A program made the translations under genes and the position numbers. The notes beneath the pieces are model-generated. The model had not been told where the DNA came from, did not search any database, and worked only from the letters and a program-made list of their open reading frames with translations. Below are positions 51,968 through 60,275 of a stretch of 64,000 nucleotides of DNA, one piece after another (within the stretch, counting starts at the first letter, position 1; each line of letters begins with the position of its first letter). The stretch comes from Affinirhizobium straminoryzae (GTDB taxonomy: Bacteria > Pseudomonadota > Alphaproteobacteria > Rhizobiales > Rhizobiaceae): the NCBI RefSeq assembly GCF_007004135.1, contig NZ_VJMG01000072.1:1-64000 (forward strand), read 5' to 3'.

Positions 51968-52855
51968 TCAGAGCAGTTGTGCGGCAAGTCCTGCCTTGGC
52001 GCGAAACGCCTTGAAATCACCAAGCGCCCGCAGCGATCGCCCATCATCGATGGCAGCGAGATCGAGGATCACGGCGTTGGCAATCGTCATCGGCACGACC
52101 AGCGACTGGGATTCGCCAGGATCGCCCCGAGAGATCGAGATCTGATGATCGGGCGCGGGGTCCATTCGGGCGGCGTGGAGATCGGTCAACGCCAGAACGC
52201 GCGCGCCGCGTTCGGCCGCAATGCTGCGCACTTCCGCCATGAGGGACGAGGGACGACGAAAGGCAAAGAGCCACACCACGTCATTCTCGCTCATCGTCGA
52301 CAGGGCTTCCGGCAACTGGTGCATCTGGCTGCCGAGATCGCAGGCCTCGTAGCCGGATCGCGTGAGCCGCAGCGCCGTCAGCGCCGAAAGGCTGGCGGAA
52401 TGGCCGCGTCCGAAAACGTAGATCCGGCGACTGTCGCGCAGGCTTGTCGAGAAGGCGCGGATATCGGCATCGGAGACGCTGGTGCGCACATTGTTGAGCG
52501 CGGTGATTTCACTATCGAGCACGGAAGCGAGCAGGCCACCCTCCTCCGCGCGAACCAGACGTGCGGCCATGCGGGCCGCAGGGCTTTCGAAATCGCCGGA
52601 TCCTTCGATCAGACTCGCCTGCAGGAAGCTGCGAAATTCCGGATAGCCCTTGAAGCCTAAACGTCGGGCGAGCCGCACCGCAGAGGCCGGATGCACGCCC
52701 GCACGGGAGGACACGTCCTTGCCGTTCTCCATGGCGCCGCGGATCGGATCCTGGATCAGCACGTCGAGCAAACGGGTATCGGCATCGGTCAGGCGACTCG
52801 AATGGCGGCTGATCAGATCGCCGAGCGCCTGTGGTATCGCGTCCTGCCTGTCCAT
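51968..52855 (-). CDS. RpiR-family regulator (MurR/SIS domain)
   Basis: A 295-residue regulator with an N-terminal RpiR-type HTH (about 10-80; DVSSRAGVHPASAVRLARRLGFKGYPEFRSFLQ) and a C-terminal SIS sugar-phosphate-binding domain (RRIYVFGRGHSASLSALTALRL). It is the last gene of the ugp operon, 16 bases after ugpC, with GAAGAG before the ATG at 52855. A phosphorylated sugar or glycerol phosphate is the likely effector, making it a specific regulator of this uptake operon. Phosphate control by PhoB is also known for ugp genes, but no Pho box was identified. Confidence 0.88.
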   Translation of the reverse strand: MDRQDAIPQALGDLISRHSSRLTDADTRLLDVLIQDPIRGAMENGKDVSSRAGVHPASAVRLARRLGFKGYPEFRSFLQASLIEGSGDFESPAARMAARLVRAEEGGLLASVLDSEITALNNVRTSVSDADIRAFSTSLRDSRRIYVFGRGHSASLSALTALRLTRSGYEACDLGSQMHQLPEALSTMSENDVVWLFAFRRPSSLMAEVRSIAAERGARVLALTDLHAARMDPAPDHQISISRGDPGESQSLVVPMTIANAVILDLAAIDDGRSLRALGDFKAFRAKAGLAAQLL

Positions 52856-52871
52856 CGGCTCTTCACTCTCC

Positions 52872-53930
52872 TCATCGGATCTGGCGATCGCCGGGAACGT
52901 AATCCACGCGCGCCCCACTTTGGTTATCGAAAAACAGTGCGCGGTCAAGATCATAGGAAATCCACACCTGCTCCGTTCCACCGCCGAGTGCAAGGCGGGG
53001 TGCCAGCGCGGTCAATCGACCGGCAGCAGTGTCGCAATGCAGCAACAGATCGGAGCCGGTCATTTCTGCCATGACGACCCGTGCGGCAAGCGAGGGACCG
53101 GCAGGCTGTGCGGTATGGACGGCGAGAATATCGGGGCGTAAACCCGCCGTCAGATCGTCCGAACCGGCCAGTCCCGCGCAACCCGGAAGCTTCTCCGTCG
53201 GCAGGAAATTGATCGGCGGCACGCCGAGAAAGCCGGCGACGAAGCGGTTGGCGGGGCGGTCGTAGATCACGTCGGGCCGGTCGAACTGCAGCAGGTGGCC
53301 ATCCTTCATCACCGCCACCCGGTCGGCGAGCGACAGGGCCTCGGTCTGGTCATGCGTGACATAGACGATGGTGGCGCCGAGCTGGCGATGCAGGTCCTTG
53401 ATCTCGGTGCGCATCGCGACCCGCAGCGCGTTGTCGAGGTTCGACAGCGGCTCGTCCATCAGGAAGGTCGAGGTGTTGCGGGCCATGGCCCGGCCCATGG
53501 CGACGCGCTGGCGCTGGCCGCCCGACAGCGCGCCCGGCTTGCGCTCCAGATAGGGTTCGAGCTGCAGCATGCGCGCCACCTCCTCGGCCCGCCGGTTGCG
53601 CTCGGCCTTCGGCATGCCGCGCAGCTCCAGCCCGAAGGCGATGTTTTCGCGCACGCTCATATGGGGATAGAGCGCATAGTTCTGGAAGATCATCGCGATA
53701 TCGCGGTCCTGCGGCGGAAGATCGTTCGCCCGCTTGCCGGCAATCTTGATCTCGCCCGCATCGGCGCGCTCAAGCCCGGCGATCAGCCTGAGCAGCGTGG
53801 ACTTGCCGCAGCCGGAGGGACCGACGATGACGATGAACTCTCCCGGCTGGAATTCCATCGACACGTCGTGCAGCACGGTCGGTCCGCCCGGATAGGCCTT
53901 TCGAATGTTGCGCAGGGAAATGCCGCTCAT
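52872..53930 (-). CDS. ugpC: Sugar-type ABC ATPase (UgpC/MalK family)
   Basis: A 352-residue ATPase. Walker A GPSGCGKST, signature LSGGQRQRVAMGRAM, Walker B FLMDEPLSNLD and switch YVTHDQTEALS are complete, and a C-terminal MalK-like OB-fold regulatory domain follows (about 235-352). The sequence is close to UgpC. Its ATG overlaps the stop of the phosphodiesterase gene by 4 bases. It energises the UgpAE permease pair, and the OB domain may receive intracellular regulatory signals as in MalK. Confidence 0.9.
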   Translation of the reverse strand: MSGISLRNIRKAYPGGPTVLHDVSMEFQPGEFIVIVGPSGCGKSTLLRLIAGLERADAGEIKIAGKRANDLPPQDRDIAMIFQNYALYPHMSVRENIAFGLELRGMPKAERNRRAEEVARMLQLEPYLERKPGALSGGQRQRVAMGRAMARNTSTFLMDEPLSNLDNALRVAMRTEIKDLHRQLGATIVYVTHDQTEALSLADRVAVMKDGHLLQFDRPDVIYDRPANRFVAGFLGVPPINFLPTEKLPGCAGLAGSDDLTAGLRPDILAVHTAQPAGPSLAARVVMAEMTGSDLLLHCDTAAGRLTALAPRLALGGGTEQVWISYDLDRALFFDNQSGARVDYVPGDRQIR

Positions 53931-54718
53931 GCCCCGACCTCCTTCTCGCGAAAGGCATCGCGGAGCGCAATCGCCAGCGTCGGCCGGTCGGTGGTGAACA
54001 CCTTGACGCCGAGCGCCAGCGCCTTGTCGATCTGGGCCGGCGTATGCGCCGCCCAGCAGCCGAAATCGAGGCCTGCAGCCCGCACGGTGGCGGCGGTGTC
54101 TGCATCGGCGGTGTCGATATGCACGCCGATCTCCGGCACGCCATGCGCAAGGCACAGCTCGATCACACCTTCCACGCCGACCTGCTTCAGAACGGCGGGG
54201 CTGACCAGCCACAGCCGGGGCCGGTCCGTGGCGGCCGCAAGCTCGTCCAGCGAGGCAAGCAGGAAGGAGGAAAAGGTGGTGCGCGCCAGCATGCCGTAGC
54301 GGGCCAGCAGATCGATCACCTTCGGCACGAAATCCGCATAGGCGCGGCCATCGGCGCCCGGCTTGATCTCGCAGCGGAAATCGACGCTGGAGCCGGCATA
54401 GAGATCGCACAGTTCCGCAAGCGTCAGCGGATGGCCGCCGGCACTGTAATGAATGGTGGCGGCCTTCACCTCGGCAAGCGTCAGGCCCGCAATCGCACCG
54501 CTGCGATCCGTCGTTCCCTCCAGCGTCGGATCGTGGTGGACGACAATCGCGCCATCGACGGTCGGATGGACGTCGAATTCCACCTCGTCCAGCGGCATGG
54601 CGGCGGTGGCGGCAAAGCCGCGCGGCGTGCTGTCGCCATATTCGAGCGTACCGCCGCGATGGGATGCGATGCGTGTCATCAGTCTGGTCTTCCCCGTTTC
54701 GTCTTTTGACAGGTTCAT
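53927..54718 (-). CDS. ugpQ: Glycerophosphodiester phosphodiesterase (UgpQ-like)
   Basis: A 263-residue GDPD-family TIM-barrel enzyme that hydrolyses glycerophosphodiesters to glycerol-3-phosphate and an alcohol. H20-R21 (SHRGG), the metal ligands E47 and D49 (VEFDVHPT) and H62 (VHHDPT) are present, with FRCEIKP further on. The usual PEN of the HRG...PEN motif is replaced by GDST. The start is either the ATG at 54718, which overlaps the permease stop, or the ATG at 54679 (MTRIASHRGG), preceded by GGGGAAG. It has no signal peptide, so it acts in the cytoplasm on imported diesters. It sits between the permease genes and ugpC. Confidence 0.87.
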   Translation of the reverse strand: MNLSKDETGKTRLMTRIASHRGGTLEYGDSTPRGFAATAAMPLDEVEFDVHPTVDGAIVVHHDPTLEGTTDRSGAIAGLTLAEVKAATIHYSAGGHPLTLAELCDLYAGSSVDFRCEIKPGADGRAYADFVPKVIDLLARYGMLARTTFSSFLLASLDELAAATDRPRLWLVSPAVLKQVGVEGVIELCLAHGVPEIGVHIDTADADTAATVRAAGLDFGCWAAHTPAQIDKALALGVKVFTTDRPTLAIALRDAFREKEVGA

Positions 54719-55524
54719 TTCACGGCGCCCATGGTGATGCCGCGCACGAGATGGCGCTCCACGGCGAGAAAACCTAAGAGCACCGGCAGGATGGTGATGG
54801 TGGAGGCGGCCATGACCAGCGGCCAGTCGATCAGCCCCTCCCCCGGATTGATGCGGTAGAGCCGGGCAAGGCCGATCTGCAGCGTGTAGAGATCCTGCTT
54901 GCCGACCGCGACCAGCGGCCAGATGTAATTGTTCCACTCGGCGATGAAGATGTAGAGCGCCATGGAGGAGATCGCCGGCCGGGACAGCGGCACGATGATG
55001 CGCCACAGCACCTGCAGATGCGTTGCGCCATCCATATAGGCCGCCTCGTCCAGCGCCTTCGGAATGCCGCGCATGTATTGGCGCAGGAAGAAGCAGGCAA
55101 AGCCGTTGGAGATCGCCGGCAGGATGAGGCCGGCATAGGTGTCGAGCAGCCCCGCCTTTGCCAGCGTCAGATAGTTGGGGATGAGGCTGATATGGCTCGG
55201 GATCATCAGGGTTGCGACCGTTGCGCCGAACATCAGGTCGCCGCCGGGAAACCGGAAGCGGGCAAAGGCGAAGGCGGCCAGCGTTGCCACCGTGATGCCG
55301 AGCACCGTGACGAGGCCTGACACGATCAGGCTGTTGATCAGGTAACGGGCGAAATTGAACTGCCCGATGGCCCGCTCGTAATTGTCGAGCGTGAAGGTGA
55401 CGCGGCCGGCATAGAAGTCGTCCGCCGTCTGGAACGACATCCAGATGGAATAGAGCACCGGCGACAAGAACAGCAGGCCGACGAGGAGCGACAGCAGTGC
55501 GACAAAGGGGTTTTCAGGCTTCAT
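54715..55524 (-). CDS. ugpE: Sugar-type ABC permease (UgpE/MalG family)
   Basis: A 269-residue inner-membrane permease with six predicted helices and the EAA loop IPKALDEAAYMDGATHLQVLWRIIVPLSRPA. It ends with the helix RHLVRGITMGAVK typical of the MalG branch. The ATG at 55524 lies inside the end of the preceding permease gene (11-base overlap), and its stop overlaps the phosphodiesterase start by 4 bases. With UgpA it forms the glycerol-3-phosphate/diester channel. Confidence 0.9.
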   Translation of the reverse strand: MKPENPFVALLSLLVGLLFLSPVLYSIWMSFQTADDFYAGRVTFTLDNYERAIGQFNFARYLINSLIVSGLVTVLGITVATLAAFAFARFRFPGGDLMFGATVATLMIPSHISLIPNYLTLAKAGLLDTYAGLILPAISNGFACFFLRQYMRGIPKALDEAAYMDGATHLQVLWRIIVPLSRPAISSMALYIFIAEWNNYIWPLVAVGKQDLYTLQIGLARLYRINPGEGLIDWPLVMAASTITILPVLLGFLAVERHLVRGITMGAVK

Positions 55525-56383
55525 AATGCACCTTGCTGCCGATGATGCGGGATTTGAGAAGGGCAAGCCCGACAAGCAGGACGAAGAGGATGACGGCGAG
55601 CGCCGAGCCGCGGCCGATGTCGAACAGTTCGAAGCCGATTTCGTAGAGCAGGTTGACCAGCATGTCGGTGGCGCCGGCCGGTCCGCCCCTGGTCATCACG
55701 TTGACGATGGTAAAGACCTGGAAGGCCTCGATGACGGCGATGATCAGCAGGAAATAGGTGGTGGGCATCACCAGCGGCAGCGTGACGCGGCGAAACACGT
55801 GGAAGCGCTGCCCGCCATCGACGGCTGCGGCATCGTAAAGCTCCTGCGGGATCGCCTGCAGGCCGGCAATATAGATGACGATGTCATAGCCGAGCTGACG
55901 CCAGGTGTTGACGATGATCAGCACCCAGAGCGCCAGATAGGGATCCTGCAGCCATTGCGGCCGCCCGAGGCCGACCAGATGGAGGATGGCGTTCACCATG
56001 CCGTAATCGGTGGCGAAGACCCAGGAGAACACCACGGCGATCGACACCGTGGAAGTGACGGAGGGCAGGAAGAAGGCGCCGCGCAGCAGGCGGGACGAAA
56101 GGGTTTCGCGGATGAGCCGGCTTGCGATGAACAGCGCCGCCCCGAGCCGCAGCGGTACCGAAAGAACCGCAAACAGGACCGTCACCTTCAGCGAATTCCA
56201 GAATTCGGCGGACGCGAACAGTTCCTCGTAATTGTGAAGCCCGACGAAGGGCATGTCGGGCGTCAGGAAGTTCCACTGGCGCACGCTGAGGTTCAGGCTC
56301 GTCAGGATCGGAACATAGGTAAACACCGCGATGAAGATCATCAGCGGCGCGACGAAGAAATAGGGCGTCAGCTTGCGGAGCAT
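55514..56383 (-). CDS. ugpA: Sugar-type ABC permease (UgpA/MalF family)
   Basis: A 289-residue inner-membrane permease (MLRKLTPYFFVAPLMIFIAVFTYVPIL...) with six predicted helices and the EAA loop IPQELYDAAAVDGGQRFHVFRRVTLPLVMP. It partners UgpE. There is no clear ribosome binding site ahead of its ATG, and a perfect 11-base-pair hairpin (56393-56422) separates it from ugpB. Translation may therefore be limited or depend on the structure of the leader. Confidence 0.9.
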   Translation of the reverse strand: MLRKLTPYFFVAPLMIFIAVFTYVPILTSLNLSVRQWNFLTPDMPFVGLHNYEELFASAEFWNSLKVTVLFAVLSVPLRLGAALFIASRLIRETLSSRLLRGAFFLPSVTSTVSIAVVFSWVFATDYGMVNAILHLVGLGRPQWLQDPYLALWVLIIVNTWRQLGYDIVIYIAGLQAIPQELYDAAAVDGGQRFHVFRRVTLPLVMPTTYFLLIIAVIEAFQVFTIVNVMTRGGPAGATDMLVNLLYEIGFELFDIGRGSALAVILFVLLVGLALLKSRIIGSKVHYEA

Positions 56384-56392
56384 TGTTTATCT

Positions 56393-56422
56393 GCGCCGGT
56401 CGGAGGTTTGCCCGACCGGCGC
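56393..56422 (-). terminator. Hairpin between ugpB and ugpA
   Basis: Perfect 11-base arms GCGCCGGTCGG (56393-56403) and CCGACCGGCGC (56412-56422) with an 8-base loop, between the binding-protein stop (56441) and the permease start (56383). It is the strongest of the intercistronic hairpins beside a binding-protein gene in this window, and a likely attenuator that favours UgpB. Confidence 0.6.
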
Positions 56423-56440
56423 CCCTGAGGGTTGGAGCGA

Positions 56441-57700
56441 TCAGTTTCCGGTGCGCTGGCTTTCCTTGCGCGTCTGTTCGGCAAAGTCCTTCAGCGCCTC
56501 GTCGGCCTTGCGCTGGCCAAGCGCAATCGACTGCCACACCTTGTATTCGGTGGTGCGCATCCAGGTGACGAAGGTCGCGCGGGCGCGGCCATGGGCGTAA
56601 GGCAGGGAATTGATCGCCACATCGATGCCCGGCTGGCTTTCCAGCGCCTTGACGGCAACGGGAAGGGCAGCGCTCTTCTTGTTGATCGGCAGATAACCGG
56701 TCGCGGCAAACCAGGCGGCATTGGCTTCGGGCGAGGCGGCGTAGCTGACGAATGTGTAGGCCGCATCCTGCACCTCCTTCGGCGAAGATGCCATGATGCC
56801 GATGCCGGCGCCGCCGATCGGAACCGAGCACACCTTGTTGCAGGGCATGGGCCGCACGAGGAGATTGTCGCCCAGCGCTTTCTTGCGGCCGCCATAGCTG
56901 CCGGTCGAATCCATGTCGATGCCGACCTTGCCGGCCATGAACATGGCATTGCCCTTATCCTCGTCGGTCACGCCATCGGGCGAGGCCACCTTGTGCTGGC
57001 TGACCAGCGAGGCCATCCACTGATAGGCTTCAATGGTGTTCGGCTTGTCGAGCAGGATCTTGTTGGTCTTCGGATCGATCAGTTCGCTGTCATTGGACAT
57101 CACAAGGCCCCAGCGGGCGAACTGGCCGGGCGCACCGATGCCGGAAATGCCCTCCGCGCCAAGCTTGTCCTGAATGGTCTTTGCGGCCTTCAGAACGTCG
57201 TCGAAGGTCTTCAGCGGTGTATCGGCGGATAAGCCCGCGCGGGCGAAAATATCCTTGTTGACGTAGAGGACCGGCGTCGAGGAGTTGAACGGCACCACAT
57301 AGTTCTTGCCGTTGATCACGCCGATCTCGCGGGCATAGTCGTAGAGGTCGTCCTTCAGCGGATCGGCGGCGAAATAGGGGGTGAGATCGGTCAGCACATT
57401 GTTGTTGGCGAACAGGCCGTAGCGGGTGATTTCGAGGATTACCGCATCCGGCGTGCGGCGCGCCGGTATGCCGGCCTGCAGCTTGGCCACGAGATCGTTG
57501 TAGTTGCCGACGAATTCGGCCTCCACATGGATATCGGGATGGGCCGCCTCGAAGCTGGCAATGATCTTGTTCAGCGCCTCCCCATTCGTCTTGCTGAACG
57601 TATGCCAGAACTTGACGGTTGTGGCCGCCTCCGCGGTGCCGACGGCGGCAAACAGGGCGAAAGCGCTGGCTGCAATCGTGGAATGCAATTTGCGTATCAT
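56441..57700 (-). CDS. ugpB: Glycerol-3-phosphate-type ABC substrate-binding protein (UgpB-like)
   Basis: A 419-residue periplasmic binding protein. A Sec signal peptide ends around residue 25 (GTAEAA). The mature part has KFWHTFSKTNGEALNKIIASFEAAHPDIHVE and the diagnostic VVPFNSSTPVLYVNKDIFARAGL, which matches the UgpB PFNSSTPVLYYNKD segment, plus TGYLPIN near the C-terminus. It binds glycerol-3-phosphate or glycerophosphodiesters, a reading supported by the GDPD gene in the same operon. The ATG at 57700 follows GGAGAGAGAA. Confidence 0.87.
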   Translation of the reverse strand: MIRKLHSTIAASAFALFAAVGTAEAATTVKFWHTFSKTNGEALNKIIASFEAAHPDIHVEAEFVGNYNDLVAKLQAGIPARRTPDAVILEITRYGLFANNNVLTDLTPYFAADPLKDDLYDYAREIGVINGKNYVVPFNSSTPVLYVNKDIFARAGLSADTPLKTFDDVLKAAKTIQDKLGAEGISGIGAPGQFARWGLVMSNDSELIDPKTNKILLDKPNTIEAYQWMASLVSQHKVASPDGVTDEDKGNAMFMAGKVGIDMDSTGSYGGRKKALGDNLLVRPMPCNKVCSVPIGGAGIGIMASSPKEVQDAAYTFVSYAASPEANAAWFAATGYLPINKKSAALPVAVKALESQPGIDVAINSLPYAHGRARATFVTWMRTTEYKVWQSIALGQRKADEALKDFAEQTRKESQRTGN

Positions 57701-57724
57701 TTCTCTCTCCTCTGCAAGTTAAAT

Positions 57725-57753
57725 TGCATACCGCCGATGTATCCCGCCTGCAA
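57725..57753 (-). promoter_or_regulatory. Candidate ugp promoter
   Basis: On the minus strand TTGCAG (-35) and TATGCA (-10) are 17 bases apart, 25 bases from the ugpB start codon, with the AAGCTT repeats upstream as a possible operator. Both boxes diverge somewhat from consensus. A PhoB box was looked for by eye and not found. Confidence 0.35.
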
Positions 57754-58555
57754 GACAGTTTGTTGACCCCTTTGCAAAGCTTTTGTGAAGCTTCCGCTGG
57801 CCGTCTGCCAGTGGCCCCCACTGGCTCGCATCCAAGGTCCAATGTGCCACATCGACCGGCGCGACTCGATGACGGACGGCAACGGTTTTCGCGTATCGAC
57901 GCCGAGCGGACGCCAGCCCCGCCAATGCGATGATAGATCACGTTCCAAATTTTCCCGGCACAAGATCGGGGCAGGTCTCCGATCGGTAGCTCTGAGGACG
58001 ATGATGGTCGGCCATACGAGTTGCGGCCGGACAACAGACGCGCACAACGCATCGCTGGCGATTGCCTCAGCGGACCCAGCGCAGAAAAAGGCAGAATCCG
58101 AGCGGATTTTGCGCGACACACATCCCGTTCACCTTGCGGCATCATCTGACAAATCGAATTTGCCTGCGGCAGAAAGCATTCGGTAGAAATAAGTATAATA
58201 AATTCAGTTATTTAGGATTTTTTATTCATAGCACAATTCAAATTCTGAAAATAGAACCATGCGAGGCCGTGCCCTCTCGGACTCAATTTGCCATTTCGAA
58301 ATGGTCTTCCCTTGTCACCATTTGATGAGCTGCGCGACAGACAGCAATCGATCTCATCTTCGCTGCATGTCCTCGGCTTGCCTCGGCGTCGGAAGCTTAT
58401 CTGAACCGGAATATTCCCGCCGAGATGGATACCGCACCACAAACTGTCCCTCGCGCCACGAAGGAAACCAACACGCTCTTGCGCCTGGCAATGTCGCCGC
58501 TGATGCGACGGAAAACAGCGTTCGCGCCGACGTCAAGCTGCGCTTCTGAAACGGA

Positions 58556-58578
58556 CAGGCATCTGAAAAAGATGCCTG
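58556..58578 (-). terminator. Hairpin downstream of the DUF900 gene
   Basis: CAGGCATCT (58556-58564) and AGATGCCTG (58570-58578) pair perfectly over nine bases around GAAAA, 57 bases after the DUF900 stop at 58636. A weak TCCGTTTC follows on the minus strand. Probable terminator. Confidence 0.5.
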
Positions 58579-58635
58579 ACAACGACGGGGTGATCCGGCG
58601 CCCCTTGTTGTTTTGCCAGTGACGAGGCCCGCTGC

Positions 58636-59826
58636 TCAACGCTCCGGATTGGCGATGGCGGTGAGGACGCGCGCCGGTGCAAGCGTCGCGCGTCCGATCA
58701 GGCTGCGGCCGATGCTCGGCGAGGTCTCGAGGCTCTGTTCGGACAGTCGCGCCGTCAGCGATTGCAGCATTTCGGAGGATTCCGCGAAGGCATTGTGGCC
58801 GAGCGGATCGATCTGCTTGGCATCGGAGGCATCGATGAAGGAAATGTTGTGCTCGGCCAGGATCTTTTCATAAGGTCGCAGATCAGCGCCCCCGAGCCTG
58901 TCCACATCGCCGGCGAGGAAGGTGGACACCTTCAGCGCCTTGTCATTGCGCGAGGAATAGATCGTGATCCGGGGATGTTGCTTGCCGAGTTCCAGCACCT
59001 GGCGGCGGAACACATCCACATCGATATCCGGTGAGGCCAGCACGACATTGCGGATCTTCGGCGAGACGCGGCCATGGCGGATCGCCAGTTCGCGCAGCGC
59101 TTCCATGGTGAGCCATGAGCCCATCGAATGGGCAAGAATGGTCACGTCGGCGACGTCCGGCGCAGCGGTGGCCTTTTCCAGCGCCTCGACCAGGCCGAAG
59201 CGCGAATAGATCGTGCTTTCCCGGTCATAGACATAGTCCAGCGTGTTGGCGCGAGACGGCCAGGTGAAGAGGACCGGTGCAGCATCCACCTTGATGTCAT
59301 GGGCGATCTGGGCAAAGCGGAAAACGGCTTCGGTATAGTTGTTGTTGAAGCCATGCACGAACACCAGAACCCGGCGCGAGGGCTTGCCGGTGCGCTTGAA
59401 CCAGGCTTCGGCACCGCGATCATCAACCGCTTGAGCCTGTGTCACCACGAAGGATTTTTGCGGGTCCGGCCTGCCGGTGCTGGGGGGCAGTTCGATGGCT
59501 CCCACTTCCCGCGCATGAAGCGGAGGAATGGAGACGACAACGTTGTCGAGCCGCAATGACTCGCCCCGCTCCCCGCTGTAGCGCACGGCGGGATCATCCG
59601 ACGGCGCCCGGGTGGTGGCCACCAGCATGTCCACCTTGCTGTCCGGCGGGGGATCGTAGGCAACGGGAATCATGGCATCCGGACGATGACCACAGGCAGC
59701 AACCGCCAGAGCCAGAACCACCAGCAGGCCCGTTCTGAAGGACCATCCCCCGCGCCCGACCCGTGGCGATCTCTTCCCGGAAGGCGATCTGCGGCGGCAT
59801 TCTATACGGCTGTCTTCGAAACGCAC
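58636..59826 (-). CDS. DUF900-family alpha/beta-hydrolase lipoprotein
   Basis: A 396-residue protein of the DUF900 esterase/lipase-like family. The N-terminus has an arginine-rich leader, then a hydrophobic segment and a lipobox (VAAC, C45), so it is probably anchored in a membrane as a lipoprotein. The hydrolase core has VHGFNNNYTEAVFRFAQ (158-173) and the nucleophile elbow AHSMGS with S234, which looks active. The GTG at 59826 is the best start, with CAGGG a few bases before it. The leader is long for a signal peptide, so the true start may be uncertain. Substrate and role are unknown. It is divergent from the lac operon. Confidence 0.75.
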   Translation of the reverse strand: MRFEDSRIECRRRSPSGKRSPRVGRGGWSFRTGLLVVLALAVAACGHRPDAMIPVAYDPPPDSKVDMLVATTRAPSDDPAVRYSGERGESLRLDNVVVSIPPLHAREVGAIELPPSTGRPDPQKSFVVTQAQAVDDRGAEAWFKRTGKPSRRVLVFVHGFNNNYTEAVFRFAQIAHDIKVDAAPVLFTWPSRANTLDYVYDRESTIYSRFGLVEALEKATAAPDVADVTILAHSMGSWLTMEALRELAIRHGRVSPKIRNVVLASPDIDVDVFRRQVLELGKQHPRITIYSSRNDKALKVSTFLAGDVDRLGGADLRPYEKILAEHNISFIDASDAKQIDPLGHNAFAESSEMLQSLTARLSEQSLETSPSIGRSLIGRATLAPARVLTAIANPER

Positions 59827-60275
59827 ATCGCCCTGCAAGGCATTTCCCTTCGTTTGCAGCCCTTGGAACCCGTCCGCCGGGCATAACACTGCCCACGCCC
59901 CTCCTGTCAATTGCCAGGGCGACCGCCACGGCATCTCACCTTGCTGGAACTGTACCCTTGACAAGGTCCAATGCCCGAATCCATACTTCGTCAAGTTGCC
60001 GAACAAATTAGGCAGCAGCTTCGCCACCAGGGGACGAGAGATTGGAGGCACGCATGGAACGGCTGGACCAGGCAAGCGCTGAGGAGGCTTCCGCTGAAGC
60101 CGGCCCTGGCCTTTCCGTCGCCGCCCGGGCTTCCTCGATAAACGATTCCCGTCCGAGGCCGCTTTCCGGCACAGATATTTCCCGGGCCCATGGCGCCCGA
60201 CGGAAAACGCCTGCGCTCCTCCCAGGACAGGCCGCGAACAACAAGAAATGCCAACTCCAGAGAAGGAAGACCGAA
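59827..60275. other. Regulatory region before lacE
   Basis: This 449-base spacer between the DUF900 lipoprotein gene and lacE has no supported gene. An open frame continuous with lacE reaches back to 60042, but its residues are low-complexity and the lacE signal peptide starts at 60276. The clearest element is a candidate promoter TTGACA (59958-59963) / CATACT (59982-59987). That leaves a leader of about 280 bases, unusually long for an ABC operon and a possible place for regulation. Confidence 0.5.
59958..59987 (+). promoter_or_regulatory. Candidate promoter upstream of lacE
   Basis: TTGACA (59958-59963) and CATACT (59982-59987) are 18 bases apart and face lacE. The -35 is consensus and the -10 differs at one position. 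It lies close to the divergent DUF900 start, and its assignment to lacE is tentative. Confidence 0.35.

Larger units (their letters stand above)
57701..58635. other. Gene-free region upstream of ugpB
   Basis: No convincing gene was found in this 935-base stretch; the small readings lack ribosome binding sites and family motifs. Near ugpB, TTGCAG (minus, 57748-57753) and TATGCA (57725-57730) are 17 bases apart and may be its promoter. Two AAGCTT copies (57777-57782, 57788-57793) behind TTTGCAAA could be an operator. At 58176-58260 the DNA becomes strikingly AT-rich, with a consensus TATAAT (58194-58199) but no -35. A 9-base hairpin at 58556-58578 probably ends the DUF900 gene. A small RNA cannot be excluded. 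Confidence 0.5.

Noticed and set aside
57697..58549. Small open frames in the gap upstream of ugpB (140 codons minus, 96 codons plus)
   Set aside because: No ribosome binding site, no family motif and frames not matching the coding pattern of neighbouring genes.
60042..60275. N-terminal extension of the lactose binding protein
   Set aside because: The signal peptide starts at the ATG at 60276 with a good ribosome binding site; the upstream residues have no family resemblance.
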